Assembly: GCA_034620365.1 (NCBI GenBank)
Contig: JAQGEQ010000314.1
Span: 434,001 to 498,000, forward strand
Direction of reading: 5' to 3'
Length of the DNA: 64,000 nt
DNA from: Pegea sp. RAD2-039
Taxonomy: Eukaryota > Chordata > Thaliacea > Salpida > Salpidae
The translations under genes and the position numbers were made by a program. Below are positions 26,046-37,850 of this stretch, piece by piece. The stretch's first letter is position 1. Every line of letters begins with the position of its first letter. Below the pieces are notes generated by a model that was given only the letters and a program-made list of their open reading frames with translations, made no database searches and was not told the DNA's origin.

Positions 26046-28066
26046 TCATGAGGAGCTTTTAGAAAAGTGAAAAAATGTTTTGATATTTGCTTTAAGCTTG
26101 TTTGAGCTCTGAAAATAAATGATTTTAATAAATTCCTAAAAGCTAAACAATCAAACTAACTTTGAAAAGATGTCTTTCATTGATAAACTTGAATTTTTTG
26201 ACAGAATTGAAGAGAAAAGCTAAAAAATATTTAAATTATTTGTGAGATTGATAAAAACTTTCTTAATATGATGAAGTATTTAGTTAAAAAGTTAACTAAC
26301 CCGATTTAATTTGTAGTTTCTGAACGAACAAGTTGAAGATGAAGAGCATTTTGCAAATTGATTATTTGTTGACTCGTCAAGTACAACAGAATTCACAAAG
26401 AAATGTTTTTTCCATTTTCTACCTGAAAATTTAATACTTTCCAACAAGCTTAAACTATATCTGCTTTTCATTGGAGACATCTCAACAAATGTCTTCAGAT
26501 TACTCTGAAAAAGAGGCTTTGGAGTGCTTGTGAGCTGACTTCTACAACCAGCTTTTTGAATTAGAGACAAAATGCGTTTTTTCGGTTTTGGCTTCAACTT
26601 TAGAGTTTTCATAGTCGAGTCACCACTCGCGTTTTCATTTATCAAATTAACATCCTGACGTCCATCACTAAAGTTGTCGATTCTTCTGTTTCTATGACAA
26701 CCGGTCACTTGAAGTCCTTTTGTTGCTATGGGCGAAATCTCCTCAGCAACCACTTTTTTAGGGGAACAGCTTTTCTGCAGCAATTTAGTCGCGTGTTCGA
26801 GAGCTTTCTTATACTTGCCATCAAGTGGTTGGGTGTTGTTGCCATGAGCAACCATCAGTCGTTGTAGTCGCTGTAACTTCTTCTTTTTCTCAGTAACCTC
26901 ATCAACATTTTGATGGGCTTCAAACGAGCTCACATCTGCTGTGATGTCACTTTCAGATTTATTTTCAATCGAAGGCACGCTTCGCGCTTCAAAGCTCGCG
27001 TTTTTTTGACTCTCTACCGACTTGCTTCGAAAACAACTTTTAAAATCCTTTGATGACGTCATACAGTGTGTTTCGTCAGACAGACTTTCGTTAAATCGCT
27101 TTTGCATTCGATGAAGTCGGCTGGACGGCTTGTGGTAGGGCAAATTCTGGTGTCGAAGGCACTGTCGCTTCGCTGACGTCATTACGCGATAGTAGGAAGA
27201 CGGTCTGACCACTGGTTGGCAATCGCTTCTGCTACGATGTAAGTTACAAGAGCGGCGAGTATTTTGGTTACTATAGATCGCTCCTGAGTCTGACGTCATA
27301 GCAACCAGAAGCTGTGGATTGGTTGATGGTTGTGTGACGTCATAGAGATCCTTGTTGAGAAAGCGATCTTTTCTAGAATCTGTTGTTAGATCATCTAGAC
27401 TGTAACTCTTTGTTAATCTTTGATGCACGCTTTCAGAATCGACTCCTGAAACGCGATTCTTCGATTTAAAGAAGATTCATGAATTTTGTAACTCACCAGT
27501 ATATGACGTCATACTTTCAGTATCAGCCAAATATGGTGATGTGTCATCATGGTGTGACGTCATTGGTAGTGACGAATCGTCGCCACTTCTCGATGTCAAG
27601 TCATCTAGATCTCTGTTGCAAGAAGCAATTAAAAGTTTGAAGATTGAATTTATGAAATTACTTTTCTTCAAAACCAACTAAAGTTTTTAGAGAGCTTATG
27701 TCTTTGTTTACATCTTTTAGAAGTAGGCCGACTTTCTGAAGTAAAAAGTTTGATTTTAATAAACTGATTTGTAGAAAAAAAATCATTTTTCTTTTAATAA
27801 TGATCCAAATTTTTTAAAGTTGGAAATAAGGTCTTGTAAGTTCAGATTTGATGACTAATAATCAATTTTTCAGAACATTTTAATACAATTAACTATCTGA
27901 GTGTTTAAATTAATCAAACATTTTCTTGAACCAAACTAGAAATCATCTTATAGAACTTTATAATAATTTTGATAATCTAATTTAAACTAATATTTCATAG
28001 AATAATGCCAATAAAAATTACTTTAAATTGCTTGTAGATATCTTGAAGACCTGTTTTATCTTCCAT
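26046..28066 (-). CDS. Unrecognised 480-aa disordered protein with short N-terminal helical region
   Basis: Five exons (minus, 5' to 3') close in frame: 28066-28022, 27735-27662, 27612-27497, 27445-26301, 26108-26046. The first 40 residues (MEDKTGLQDIYKQFK, then KVGLLLKDVNKDISSLKTLV) look amphipathic and could form a short coiled coil. The remainder is Ser/Arg/Asp-rich and disordered, with two related segments, EKDLDDLTSRS and KSYSLDDLTTDS. The tripeptide Met-Thr-Ser occurs five times, each encoded by ATGACGTCA. If the last intron is not spliced, the protein ends 21 residues earlier after LNRVS. I do not recognise the family. It lies head-to-head with SLC9C copy 1 (about 200-250 bp apart) and tail-to-tail with EPAC. 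The clean phase closure across four introns is the main evidence that the gene is real. Confidence 0.72.
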
Positions 28067-28310
28067 TATAAACTTTAGAACATCTTAATAATTCCAAATA
28101 AGTAATAAGCGTCTGTCATAGAAATAAGAAAAATTTGATAAAATGTAAAATGATTAGTTAAAAAATAAGCAACCTCAAATTTATTAAAATTGTTTTTCAG
28201 TTATTATGATGTCATAATAGGCTTTCTTAATGTTATTCTAAACTTCTGCTTAAACTGAATTATTTGCAGACGAACAAAATTTTGAAAACTTTGTGAATAG
28301 TTACTGTATT
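28067..28310. promoter_or_regulatory. Probable bidirectional promoter
   Basis: Only about 240 bp separate the ATG of the minus-strand unknown gene (28066) from the first usable ATG of SLC9C copy 1 (28311), and an acceptor-like TATTTGCAG precedes 28270. Both transcripts must start here, or one has a distant leader exon or is trans-spliced. No TATA or CRE element is obvious apart from TGATGTCA at about 28209, a degenerate CRE. Confidence 0.4.
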
Positions 28311-31300
28311 ATGGCGATTGAAGTTTTCATTCCAGAAGAACCACAGTATGTAATTCTGTTTACTTCAGTTAGTCTAGCTATTGGAGGTAACTTTAAAAAT
28401 TTTTGTTTGTGTTTTAAATTTTACAAACTTTTTAAAGTAATTCTTAGTGTTAGTTTAAATTTAATATCTTATTTCAAACACAAAACCTGGTAATATTTTT
28501 CAGTTTTTGTAATAAGTTTATAGAAAATAGAAAATATTTATCATGAGTTATTTATTATAAAAGAAACATGTAATTTGGAAATAACCTTATAAAATATAAA
28601 GTAATTTATACAATATTTATTAACGTAATATAATATTTAAAAAGTAAAATACAATAACATGGAAAAAAACCTTTAATATAAGAAATATACTTTTAGAGAA
28701 TATTTATTTGTATTTTATTGAAATTATTTACTTACTTAGATTAATGATTAAATATAACTTTATCAAAACTATAAATTTATAAAAAGGGAAATATTTACTA
28801 AACAAACTGTCACTTTTTTATAATTTTATTTTATAAAACTATGAAAGATATATTTAAAATTAAACAATTTAGAAAACTAAAAACAAATAATCTTATCAAA
28901 TAATTATTAACTTATAAATCATTTGATATCTTCTAATTTTAAATTATTTTCAGCTTTCTGTAGAGTCTTACAGCCAATTTGGGCAGATTATGTGAAAGAA
29001 TGTAACCTACCTTCAATATTAAATGTTCATTACTCAGCAATACTTCAGATTATTTCTGTAATTTTGGGCACAATTTGTTATCAAGTGAAAGTAAATTAAA
29101 GTTTTAAACATTTTTAAATCGCGTCAATCGCGTCAATCGCGGAAGTAAAAGCTTTTTACAAGTGTTTGTTGGCTGATAAACTTTTTTGCTTATAAGCAGG
29201 AACTAATCAATCTTTTATATTTTTAATGATACTTAAACAATTACTAATTAATTTTTCGGTGATTATTTTCTACAGGCTTTACAGAGGTTCCTTGTATATT
29301 CTATCCAAACATCAATACTTCATTATATTTTCTTTCCAATTATTGTCTTTCAATCAGCTTTCTGTATCAACAAAACCGCTTACACCAGGTAACAAAACCA
29401 ATCTATAAAATCACGTGACTTTTCAATCTGTTTTTCAGAGCCATGTCAGAAGTCATATTTCTCGTGCTTCCAGCGTTCTTTGTGACGTTGACTCTTTCCG
29501 CTTTTGTATCTAGTCTCATTCCTGAAGTCAAAGAAGTTACTAATTGGGCAGAATTCGTTCTAATATGCGTCATATACGCGACTATTATGACGCCAACATC
29601 GCCTAGCGCTACTATAAATGTTCTTAGAGAAATCGGTTGGTAGTCACGTGATTTAAACTGTGATTTTGATGAATTATATTTTATAGGAGATATAAAAAAT
29701 ATAGGATCAGTTTTAGAAGCAGAATGTGTAGTTTGTAATTCACTTTCAATAGTTTTGTTTGATCTGTTGGTTGTTACACTCAGTACTACACTTGATGCTT
29801 CTACTTCAAACACTCGTAAGTTATTGACATTAATTTCAAGGTTCTTAAAATTCACTGAAGTACTTTACAACATTGTTGATGCTTTTAAAAGCCTTAGATG
29901 CTTGTTTTCAATTGAAGAATAATATTTTGTTTGTTCTTACATAACCAAGCTTTATTTATTCATCTATTTATTACAATAAATGTGAAGCAGGGTACCTGAA
30001 AAGAGCACCTCTCGCTAACACATATTCTCACAAATGTAATCTATAATAATACCTATAAAAAGAATTTTATGATTTCAACTTTAAAAATTAAATCAATAAA
30101 AACTTCAGTTTTAAGTCAGAATTATATTTTATTGACGCGGTTACAGAATCACAAGAAAAGTGTTTGCACAAAAAACTCATAAAATACAATTATTCGACAA
30201 AAAACGTCGTGACAACATAAAAAAAGCGATTTATAAATCAGTAACCTCATATAAACATCAACAACCTATATCTTGTCACAAAGATAAACTAAAGACCTAA
30301 AAAGTGCTAACAAAAACATATTCTCTTTCAGCCGCTGTTTTTATTCTACTGGTCGCTCGTTATCTGTTGTGTGGACCGCTTTTAGGATGGACATTTGCTG
30401 AGATAATCAGTTATTTTTTACAAAAAGTCTACTACGACGCGATTTGTGAATCAACTATTGTTTTGAGCAGCGTTTTTCTTCTTTTTTACATCGCTGAGAG
30501 TGTAAGTATTTTAAACATTTAGTAAACTATTGATTTGTATACGAAGTTTTTAATAGCTTGATACAAGTGCGCTTGCAGCTGTCGGAGTTTTTGGAATTTG
30601 TCTTAAGCCGTCATCATTTACTCCAGAGGTTTTTACTGCCAACACAATGTATGGTTTAGTTTCTACCTTTATTTAAAAATTGTAAAATCGGTTTGAGATA
30701 AAATGATCTTAATTATTAATTTATTTATTTACTTAACACGTGGCTGCGAGTGACAAATTCAACAGTTTTTATTGTGAACAAAAACCAAATATAATGAGCA
30801 AAAAGGTAATTGGAAGGTAACGCAATCTAAGATTTATATACAAAGAATACAAACACTAAAGAGCCCTAAATCATGCATCAAAAACTGTAAAATGACAAAA
30901 AAAAATAGAAGAAAGTGAGGAAGTTAGCAGTGTTACACATCACTTGATAAGGAAACTACTTAAACCGTGATTTTTAACAAAAATTGAAAAGATACGATGG
31001 ACTTTGATGTAGTGATGGAATCAGAAAAAGAATCCAAGCTTTGGTGACCTTATTAAACATATGTTACTCTACTGGGTCTTGTTGAAGTTGTTGGGCGGTT
31101 TAATTTTAAATGAAGAGCCTCTGAGAACGAATGAAAGACTGAATTTAAATTTTAAATGTATTTAAAAAGCGATGAGGATACAAAAATCAGAGTTTATAAG
31201 AAATAAAGTATTTGAACTAATTTCTTTTGTAGTATTTGGAATATGTTCAGTTATATTGTGACAACTTTTATCTACGTTGTGGCTGGGTTAACAGTTGCAG

Positions 31301-34300
31301 ACTCTTATTACTGTCTTACAATGACTGATGTTTTGTTTGTGTTGTTAGTATACATCACTTTGCCTGTAATCAGGTAACTTTTTATCAATTAAATTATTGA
31401 AAAAAAAAACTCCAAATTAATTTCTTGAAATTTTATTTTTCAGATTCTTTTCCTTGAGTACAGTTCTTAGTTTTTTCAAAAATAATCAGATTATTGAAAC
31501 GTCTGGAAGTATTTGGAAAAATATCTTTATTATGTCATGGGGCAGTTTGAAAGGAGCAGTGGGTCTCGGCCTAGCCCTGTACTTATCGCGAATGGGGAGG
31601 TATATTTCTCAAAGTTCTATCTCTTAATCACATTTAGAAGATTTGTTTAAGTTGAGTTTCGGGGTTTCCCCTAAAGAGAATTAATAACATTTAAAAAATA
31701 GGGTACCAAAAATGTTCCGAAAATTCAAATTGTTTTTAATGAAACTGATCCTAAAATTTCTTTTATTTCTTGTATTTAAAAGAGAAATATTTTATGTCTT
31801 TATGAATAGATTTTGAAATCAAGATAAATTTTTACTTAAAGGGCGAGGTTGAGTTACATTGACAATAAAAAGGAAATTTGAAGATTTAGTAGATATTAGA
31901 ACGTTTAGTCATTTATCGCTCAAAACTTGATACTATTTTCATATTTTAAAAGTTAAATAGAAACTGAAACTAAAACACTTTAAAAGTTTCAGTTCATTTT
32001 GTAGTAGACAGAGAAATCTAATCACTTCATCTTCTGTGTTTCAGAGATATGACATCTGATAACTATAAATCAAGTCTTGGTGATCTTGTTCTTTCAAAAG
32101 AAGGTTCATTTGCGTTTAGGATTTTTTTGAAATTACTAAATTGTTGACATATTATTCGAAATCATTTATTTAAAATAATAAATTTTATAAATTAATTATA
32201 TTTTATTTTAGATTTGGAAATTAAGAAAGCGTTTCTTAAGGTAACTCCTAATCGATTTTTGTTGAACAATTTTATATACTTGTTGAATTTCATCGAAAAT
32301 TAATCTTTTAAAAACTACTTCTTCTTAAGGTGGTCATTTATATTGTTGGTCAACTGCTTCTAACTTTGATTATCAACACTAACACTGTAGAAGCTGTCAC
32401 TCGATTTGCAGGTAAACTTATTTACAAACTTGTTACAATTTTTAAAACACAAAATGTGGACAGATTTTTCTTATTTTAATTTATCTAAAAACTCTCTATA
32501 TTTTCTAATTATGTTCCTATTGCATTTTCTTTTATTACATACTTTCTTATATTTTAACAAGGCTGATAAAGCGATAAAAACAAAGCTTGATACAATTGAA
32601 ATCTACAGATTTAACAGTAACTATCAACTAAGATAACAAACATATAACATCTGATTACACAATTTTAATAATTTCAGTTTTACTTATGCGGTGTAATACT
32701 CTTTTATCATATCTTTAAATACTTGGATATATAGCGATTATCACACCCGCTTAACACGTGAAAGGTCTCGGGTTCGAGCGCATATTTCAAACGATAGAAA
32801 GTTCATAAAAATCTGGTAGAAGGGTCTTTTATGATAAGACGTTTAGGAGATAAATTATGGATTTACATAATTTCTGTCCTGACTTACAACATAAATCAAC
32901 AATTAACGAAATAAATAAAGTCAAACTGAAATTTTAACATTTCTTAGGAATGCTGCGGATAACCGATACACAACACAACACAATGAGACAAGTTGTTGAT
33001 ACTCTGCGTCGTTGTAGAAGGATGTTTATCTGTATGCTCCAAAACGACTCCTTTCACTGTGGTGCTCATTGGAATATAGTCAGGAAGATGACAAAAGTAT
33101 CTGATCCATATGAGAAGTTTCTAGTTCAAGGTTGCCTCCTTTTTTCAAGATCTTTTTTCGGGAATAACTTTCAATTAAATGATCAGAAAAAGAAGATGAT
33201 GATGTAAGTTCTGTTGAGAATTTATCAGAAGCTTCTGTTTCATCAGATGAAGAGTATGATGAAGTTGATGAGAACAAGTTGTGGTCGGTTGCTAAGGTAA
33301 CTGATGTAGTTTTGATGAGTGGTATAGAGTTTAATATTTTGAATAGATGAGTAAAGAATACGGAACAAAATATGAGTATGATTATGATATGATGAGATTA
33401 CGAATCATCAAGACTTTGAAGGTAGATTTCTGATTCTATCATTTATTTTATATTAAAGATGAATCTTGTAACAGCTTGCGTATGGAAAACAATGCGATCT
33501 TGGCTTTATATCTAACTATGAGGCTAGGATCCTTATTCAAGCTGCAGATACTGCAAAGGCGAAAAGAGGACTGTGAGTCATATGATTTTAAAAGAAGAGT
33601 TTTAATAAGATAGCTACAATCAATACCCAATGCTCCAAGTCATCATCTTAGCCAAATCCTATAGCGATGGTGGCGGAAGATGACACCCGGAAACCGTAGA
33701 CGCGATTCTGCTTATTTGTTGCTGACGTAGACGACAGCAATAAAAACACTAAAATGACAATCGAAAGACAATCACAAAATAAAAATAAAAATATTTTTCA
33801 ACATTTTGTTGAGATTGAATTTTATTTTTTAATCTGAATATTTTGATTAACTTCTTGATCTACAGGTTTGTTGCTCCAAACCTACTACGAGAACGATGGT
33901 TAGTTTCACGAAGAACAAGTATGATGCAGATTAAACTGGATAAACTTTTAGAGAAGATATACAAACGTCGTCAATACAAGCACACGTTAGTCTTGTTGTG
34001 ATATTTTTCGATTATTCATTTTTACACAAATTCTTCTGATTATTAAAAAAATTTTTGCAGTTCAAAAAAGACAACAATTTTTTTCAAAATTGCTACAAAT
34101 TTTATGTTTCAAAACACCATGGATTTAATTGTCATGCTGAATACTGTGACATTATGGCTTTTTTACTCTAAAGGAAGTTTATACCGGGTAATTAAAAAAC
34201 TTTGAAAAACTTATTTAATATTTATCATGTAAAAAATTTCTATATTTAAATACTTTCTAATATCTTTTATTATTATTTTAGTTTATCGATGGACTATTTA

Positions 34301-37300
34301 TCGCAGCATATCTATTCGAGTTTGTGGTGACTGTAAGTCCATTTTTAGTCTGAAATTTTTAGTGTTTGATTAATAATTTGTAGGTTGTTGGTGTTGGTGT
34401 CATACAATATTTAAAAAGGGTTGAGAATTGGATGGATTTTGTAGTTTTATTATCAGCTATTGGTGACTTTGTTATCGTTAGTTTATATGATGTTGATGCT
34501 TCAACACCGTAAGTTAAATTTTTGATTGTAACTAATATTCTCTTTAAAACAAACTTTAGTAGTAATATGAAAAGTTTAATTAATATATTTAGAAAATGAA
34601 AAATTTTAAAATTAAAGTTTTGAATCTAAAACGTAAAGAATTCTGATAAAAAATTTTCTAACTTTGATATAAAAGAGGTTTAAATTATTCAACAAAGTTT
34701 TGATGCAATTATTTTTTAGGCGATCGAGTTTTTTTTACACAATTCATTTTATCCTCATCACCTTGAAGTTAATCAGGATTATTCGAGTTTTTATTATTAA
34801 AATCATTGAAATTATTATGGAAAAGTTAAACTCAAAGTACTTTAGTTTCTTCATTTTTATATCTAAGTTTAAAATGATATAAAAATCATCTAAACATTAA
34901 AATGATTCCATAAACTTATAGAATCTAATTCAATTGTAATAAATTTCAGAATCAAAAGTTGTTACAACGTTGGTAAAGGTTTTTTGAAAGGTGACGAAAA
35001 AGTCTGTGAAGTTATAAACACTCTTGTAAATGACCAACAAATCCAAAAGTTCATCTTGATGCGCTCTCGTCAAAATCGAATGCAAGTTGTAAAAGAGCTA
35101 GGTGAGTTATGATGACGTCATCAAAATGTGATGACGTCATTTGAAAAGTTTCAAATCTCACCGGTTTTAATTTGAATCCAGGAATCTTGCAACGGAATCA
35201 TCCACGCTTAGTAATCGGAATCAAGACAAAAAATGCGATTCGTAAAATTATCAACAAACTTTATGATTCACTTTATTCATTGAAATTAGGTAAGAAGCTT
35301 TTAGTGCTTTTAAAATGATTCTAAAATCTTTTATTTCCGATAGATGGCGTCTTAGATCATCATGAAGAAAGGCTTCTACTTAGAAAGCTGCAAGCAATTG
35401 TGAAGAATGTGAGTAACTCGCTGGAATCAGTTGATCCTGCTAGCATCCAAGAGCTCTTAGAGAATGTCAGATGGATGAAAGGTTAGTGATCTTTGTCTGA
35501 AAATCTTTTATAACTCTTTTGCGTCGATAGGAAATAAACAACTTCAAACATTTGTGATTGAAAACGCTGAACTGAAATCCTATGACCCAGAAGACAATTT
35601 AGTCCAAGAAGGGGACGCCCCAGATGGAATTTACATATTAGTCAATGGAATGACTCGAGTATGATGTTTGAATCTTATTCTAGATATTTAATCTTCAAAT
35701 TTTCGTTTAGACTACTCGGTTACCAGCAGGTAGACTTAGCTTACAAAAGTCAGTGCTTTCAAGCAAGAAAAACTCGTAAATAATCTGCAGAAGTTTCCAG
35801 AACTTTTTTTCAAATAATTTTTTAACAGGGTATCAACACAACGAAGCATTCAAATGGCTGAAGATGAAAACGAGAACTATTTAACTTCTGGTAATATAGT
35901 TGGTGAAATTGGTGTTATGACTGGCGTAAAACGAAGCGCGACTGTTACCTGCGAGACTCCAGTGACAGTGAATAGATTTCCATTTTTATTTAAATTATTG
36001 TTGCATAAAAAGTTTTTAAAATTAATCTTGATGAAATAAAGAAGAACTCAAGTAATTATGAAAGTCCACTTAATCATCAGGTGTACCATAGCTGGATTCA
36101 AACTACATCATCCACTATTAATTCGAACACCATAACCTTAATTAATTATCTTTTTTAGACCATTTTTCTTTCGACTAAAGATATGTGGAACGCGTTTGCA
36201 AAATTTCCAGACGTTAAAGAAATGGTTTGGAATGTGATTGCCATTCGGATAATTGCTCCTCTTTATCAAGGATCAAGAGGAACTCGGGTTAGTGAATTGA
36301 AACTTTATCAAATTGAAAAAAACTAATTTGTTGTCAACAGGTCATGACTAAAGAGAATTTAAACAATCATTTAGCAAAAGGTAAACTTGCAGAAAAGTAT
36401 GAAATTTGAGTAGATATATCTCATCAGCTGATTTAGAACAGAAAATCTGAAATAAAACCTATTTGGAGGTCACTGTCCCAGGTCCCCGACCCTATCACTA
36501 AAATGCGATCTAAATACTGGGAATAGTTCAGCGCACGCTGCTCTACACTATAATCAAAGCGTATGCGTTCAACCAACAAACCCAACAGCTCACCACCAAA
36601 TACTATTTCGCTTAGGATAATACTAATATAACTATGAGCCCGGGTGTAAGGGACCTACAACTTAGGGGGCCTTTTGTCACTATCATAACCTACTTCTTAA
36701 ACTTTTAACTTTCAGGGCATATTATCGAACTAACTGGCAATAGTAAGAGCTTCACAGTTAGTGAAAACGTTTCTGAAGTTTTTCTGGTTCACGGTTCTAT
36801 TAAGTGGTCAAATATGGAAGATGTTTTTTATGGCCCTTGCATACTGAAAGTTCATTTCGAAACGGTGGGTAATCTTTTGATATATACAAGCTTGTATTTA
36901 ATCATTGAGATAAATTAACTGATATTTTTTTTGATTTTGTTTCTCAGCTTTTCTTAGCACACTCAGAGTTTGCCATTTTGTTAGTCATTAATTCAAATAC
37001 TGAAAAATTTTCAGAGAAAGGTAAGTTCTGTCTTTTAATTTCATCTTTATTCTTAATCAATTTACACCTTGTTAAAACTCTTTAAATTTTTATTACTTTT
37101 GTTCAGTTTTTTTTTCAAACTTATACCAGTTCACAGAAATAACATTTAATTTAAAGAAAAGTAACAAAACAAACTTTAAAGTTTTGATACAGTGTAAAAG
37201 TGACTGATAGTAGCTTCATTATACAAATCGATTAATTTTTACACTGAACCATACTTAGTGAGTTAAGACTGATTGAAAACAAACAAAAAGTAAATGAGGT

Positions 37301-37850
37301 AAAAAAACCACATGGTCCATCATACACTCAATGATAATAATCTTTAAAAAGTTTATCTGTTTTGTTTATCTCCTTAAAATCAAAGTAAGAAAAGAGAGTT
37401 TATAAAATTGAAACGGAAGTTAAAAAAAGTAAAATACTTTTCACTTAAGATAAATTAAGTGACTGTAACGACGTCTTGATTTATAATTTGAATAAGTTAG
37501 TCTTTTACAAGTAGAATAAAAAATCAAACTTGATTTTACTGGTTGGTTTATGACGTTTATTCGTTGCACTCTGAGTTGACCTCTTATAGAATCAATAGAA
37601 TTTTGTTGTTGTTGTTACTTGTGAAAATTTGTGTTTCTAAATATGATGTTTAAATCAATTTTGAATAAAATGTAAATTTAGCAGAAGATTTTAAAATTGA
37701 TATTAGTTTTCTTCAGGAGTTTATAAATAAAATTCAAAATGAAATTTTCTAAAATTGAATAAACATTTTCAGTTAATAATTTGTTTTGTAGAATGGAAAA
37801 GCATGATGAAATTAGGAAGCAAAAAAAAGCTTAGAATGAAAGATATATAA
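28311..37850 (+). CDS. SLC9C-like: SLC9C-type (sperm NHE-like) exchanger, tandem copy 1
   Basis: Thirty-two exons close in frame to 1188 aa: 28270/28311-28386, 28954-29090, 29276-29388, 29439-29635, 29687-29815, 30332-30501, 30557-30648, 31233-31373, 31444-31599, 32045-32103, 32212-32240, 32330-32411, 32948-33130, 33187-33296, 33347-33421, 33475-33572, 33866-33985, 34061-34187, 34282-34332, 34384-34508, 34720-34836, 34950-35101, 35182-35289, 35344-35481, 35531-35658, 35711-35775, 35829-35967, 36159-36287, 36341-36380, 36716-36864, 36948-37020, 37792-37850. Order: NHE membrane domain (about 1-460; ILHYIFFPIIVFQSAF, SWGSLKGAVGLGLAL), acidic linker, voltage-sensor S1-S4 (about 656-796), CNBD (about 930-1080; GEIGVMTGVKRSATVTC). 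Known SLC9C1 exchanges Na+/H+ in the sperm flagellum under voltage and cAMP control. Odd: the usual Asp-Pro/Asn-Asp signatures read TSP and CNS here, and S4 (LKLIRIIRVFIIKIIE) has few charges. The start is uncertain: an in-frame TAA lies upstream of 28270. Confidence 0.9.
29950..30040 (-). mobile_element. 3'-tail fragment of resident LINE/SINE, reverse orientation, in SLC9C copy 1 intron
   Basis: Read on the minus strand it matches the 3' tail of the LINE copies at 50381-50460 (TTTGTGAGAATRTGTTAGCGAG, then GGTGCTC and CACATTTATTGTAATAAATA). Only the tail is present, so it could derive from the LINE or from the SINE that shares this tail. Confidence 0.75.
32730..32790 (+). pseudogene. tRNA-Val(AAC)-like relic or SINE head
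   Basis: The segment GCGATTATCACACCCGCTTA, continuing AACACGTGAAAGGTCTCG and GGTTCGAGC, resembles eukaryotic tRNA-Val(AAC) from the D-arm to the T-loop, with anticodon AAC and a B-box GGTTCGA. The acceptor stem and the T-stem do not pair, so it is not a functional tRNA. It lies in the intron of SLC9C copy 1 between 32411 and 32948. It may be a tRNA pseudogene or the head of a SINE whose tail has decayed. Confidence 0.6.

Noticed and set aside
29403..29855. 150-codon antisense open frame
   Set aside because: It is the mirror of SLC9C copy 1 exons 4-5 and has no independent coding signal.
36460..36690. GC-richer patch in an SLC9C copy 1 intron, sharing about 15 bp (AGTTCAGCGCAC) in inverted form with 41176-41200
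   Set aside because: The match is too short and the borders unclear; I cannot support a MITE call.
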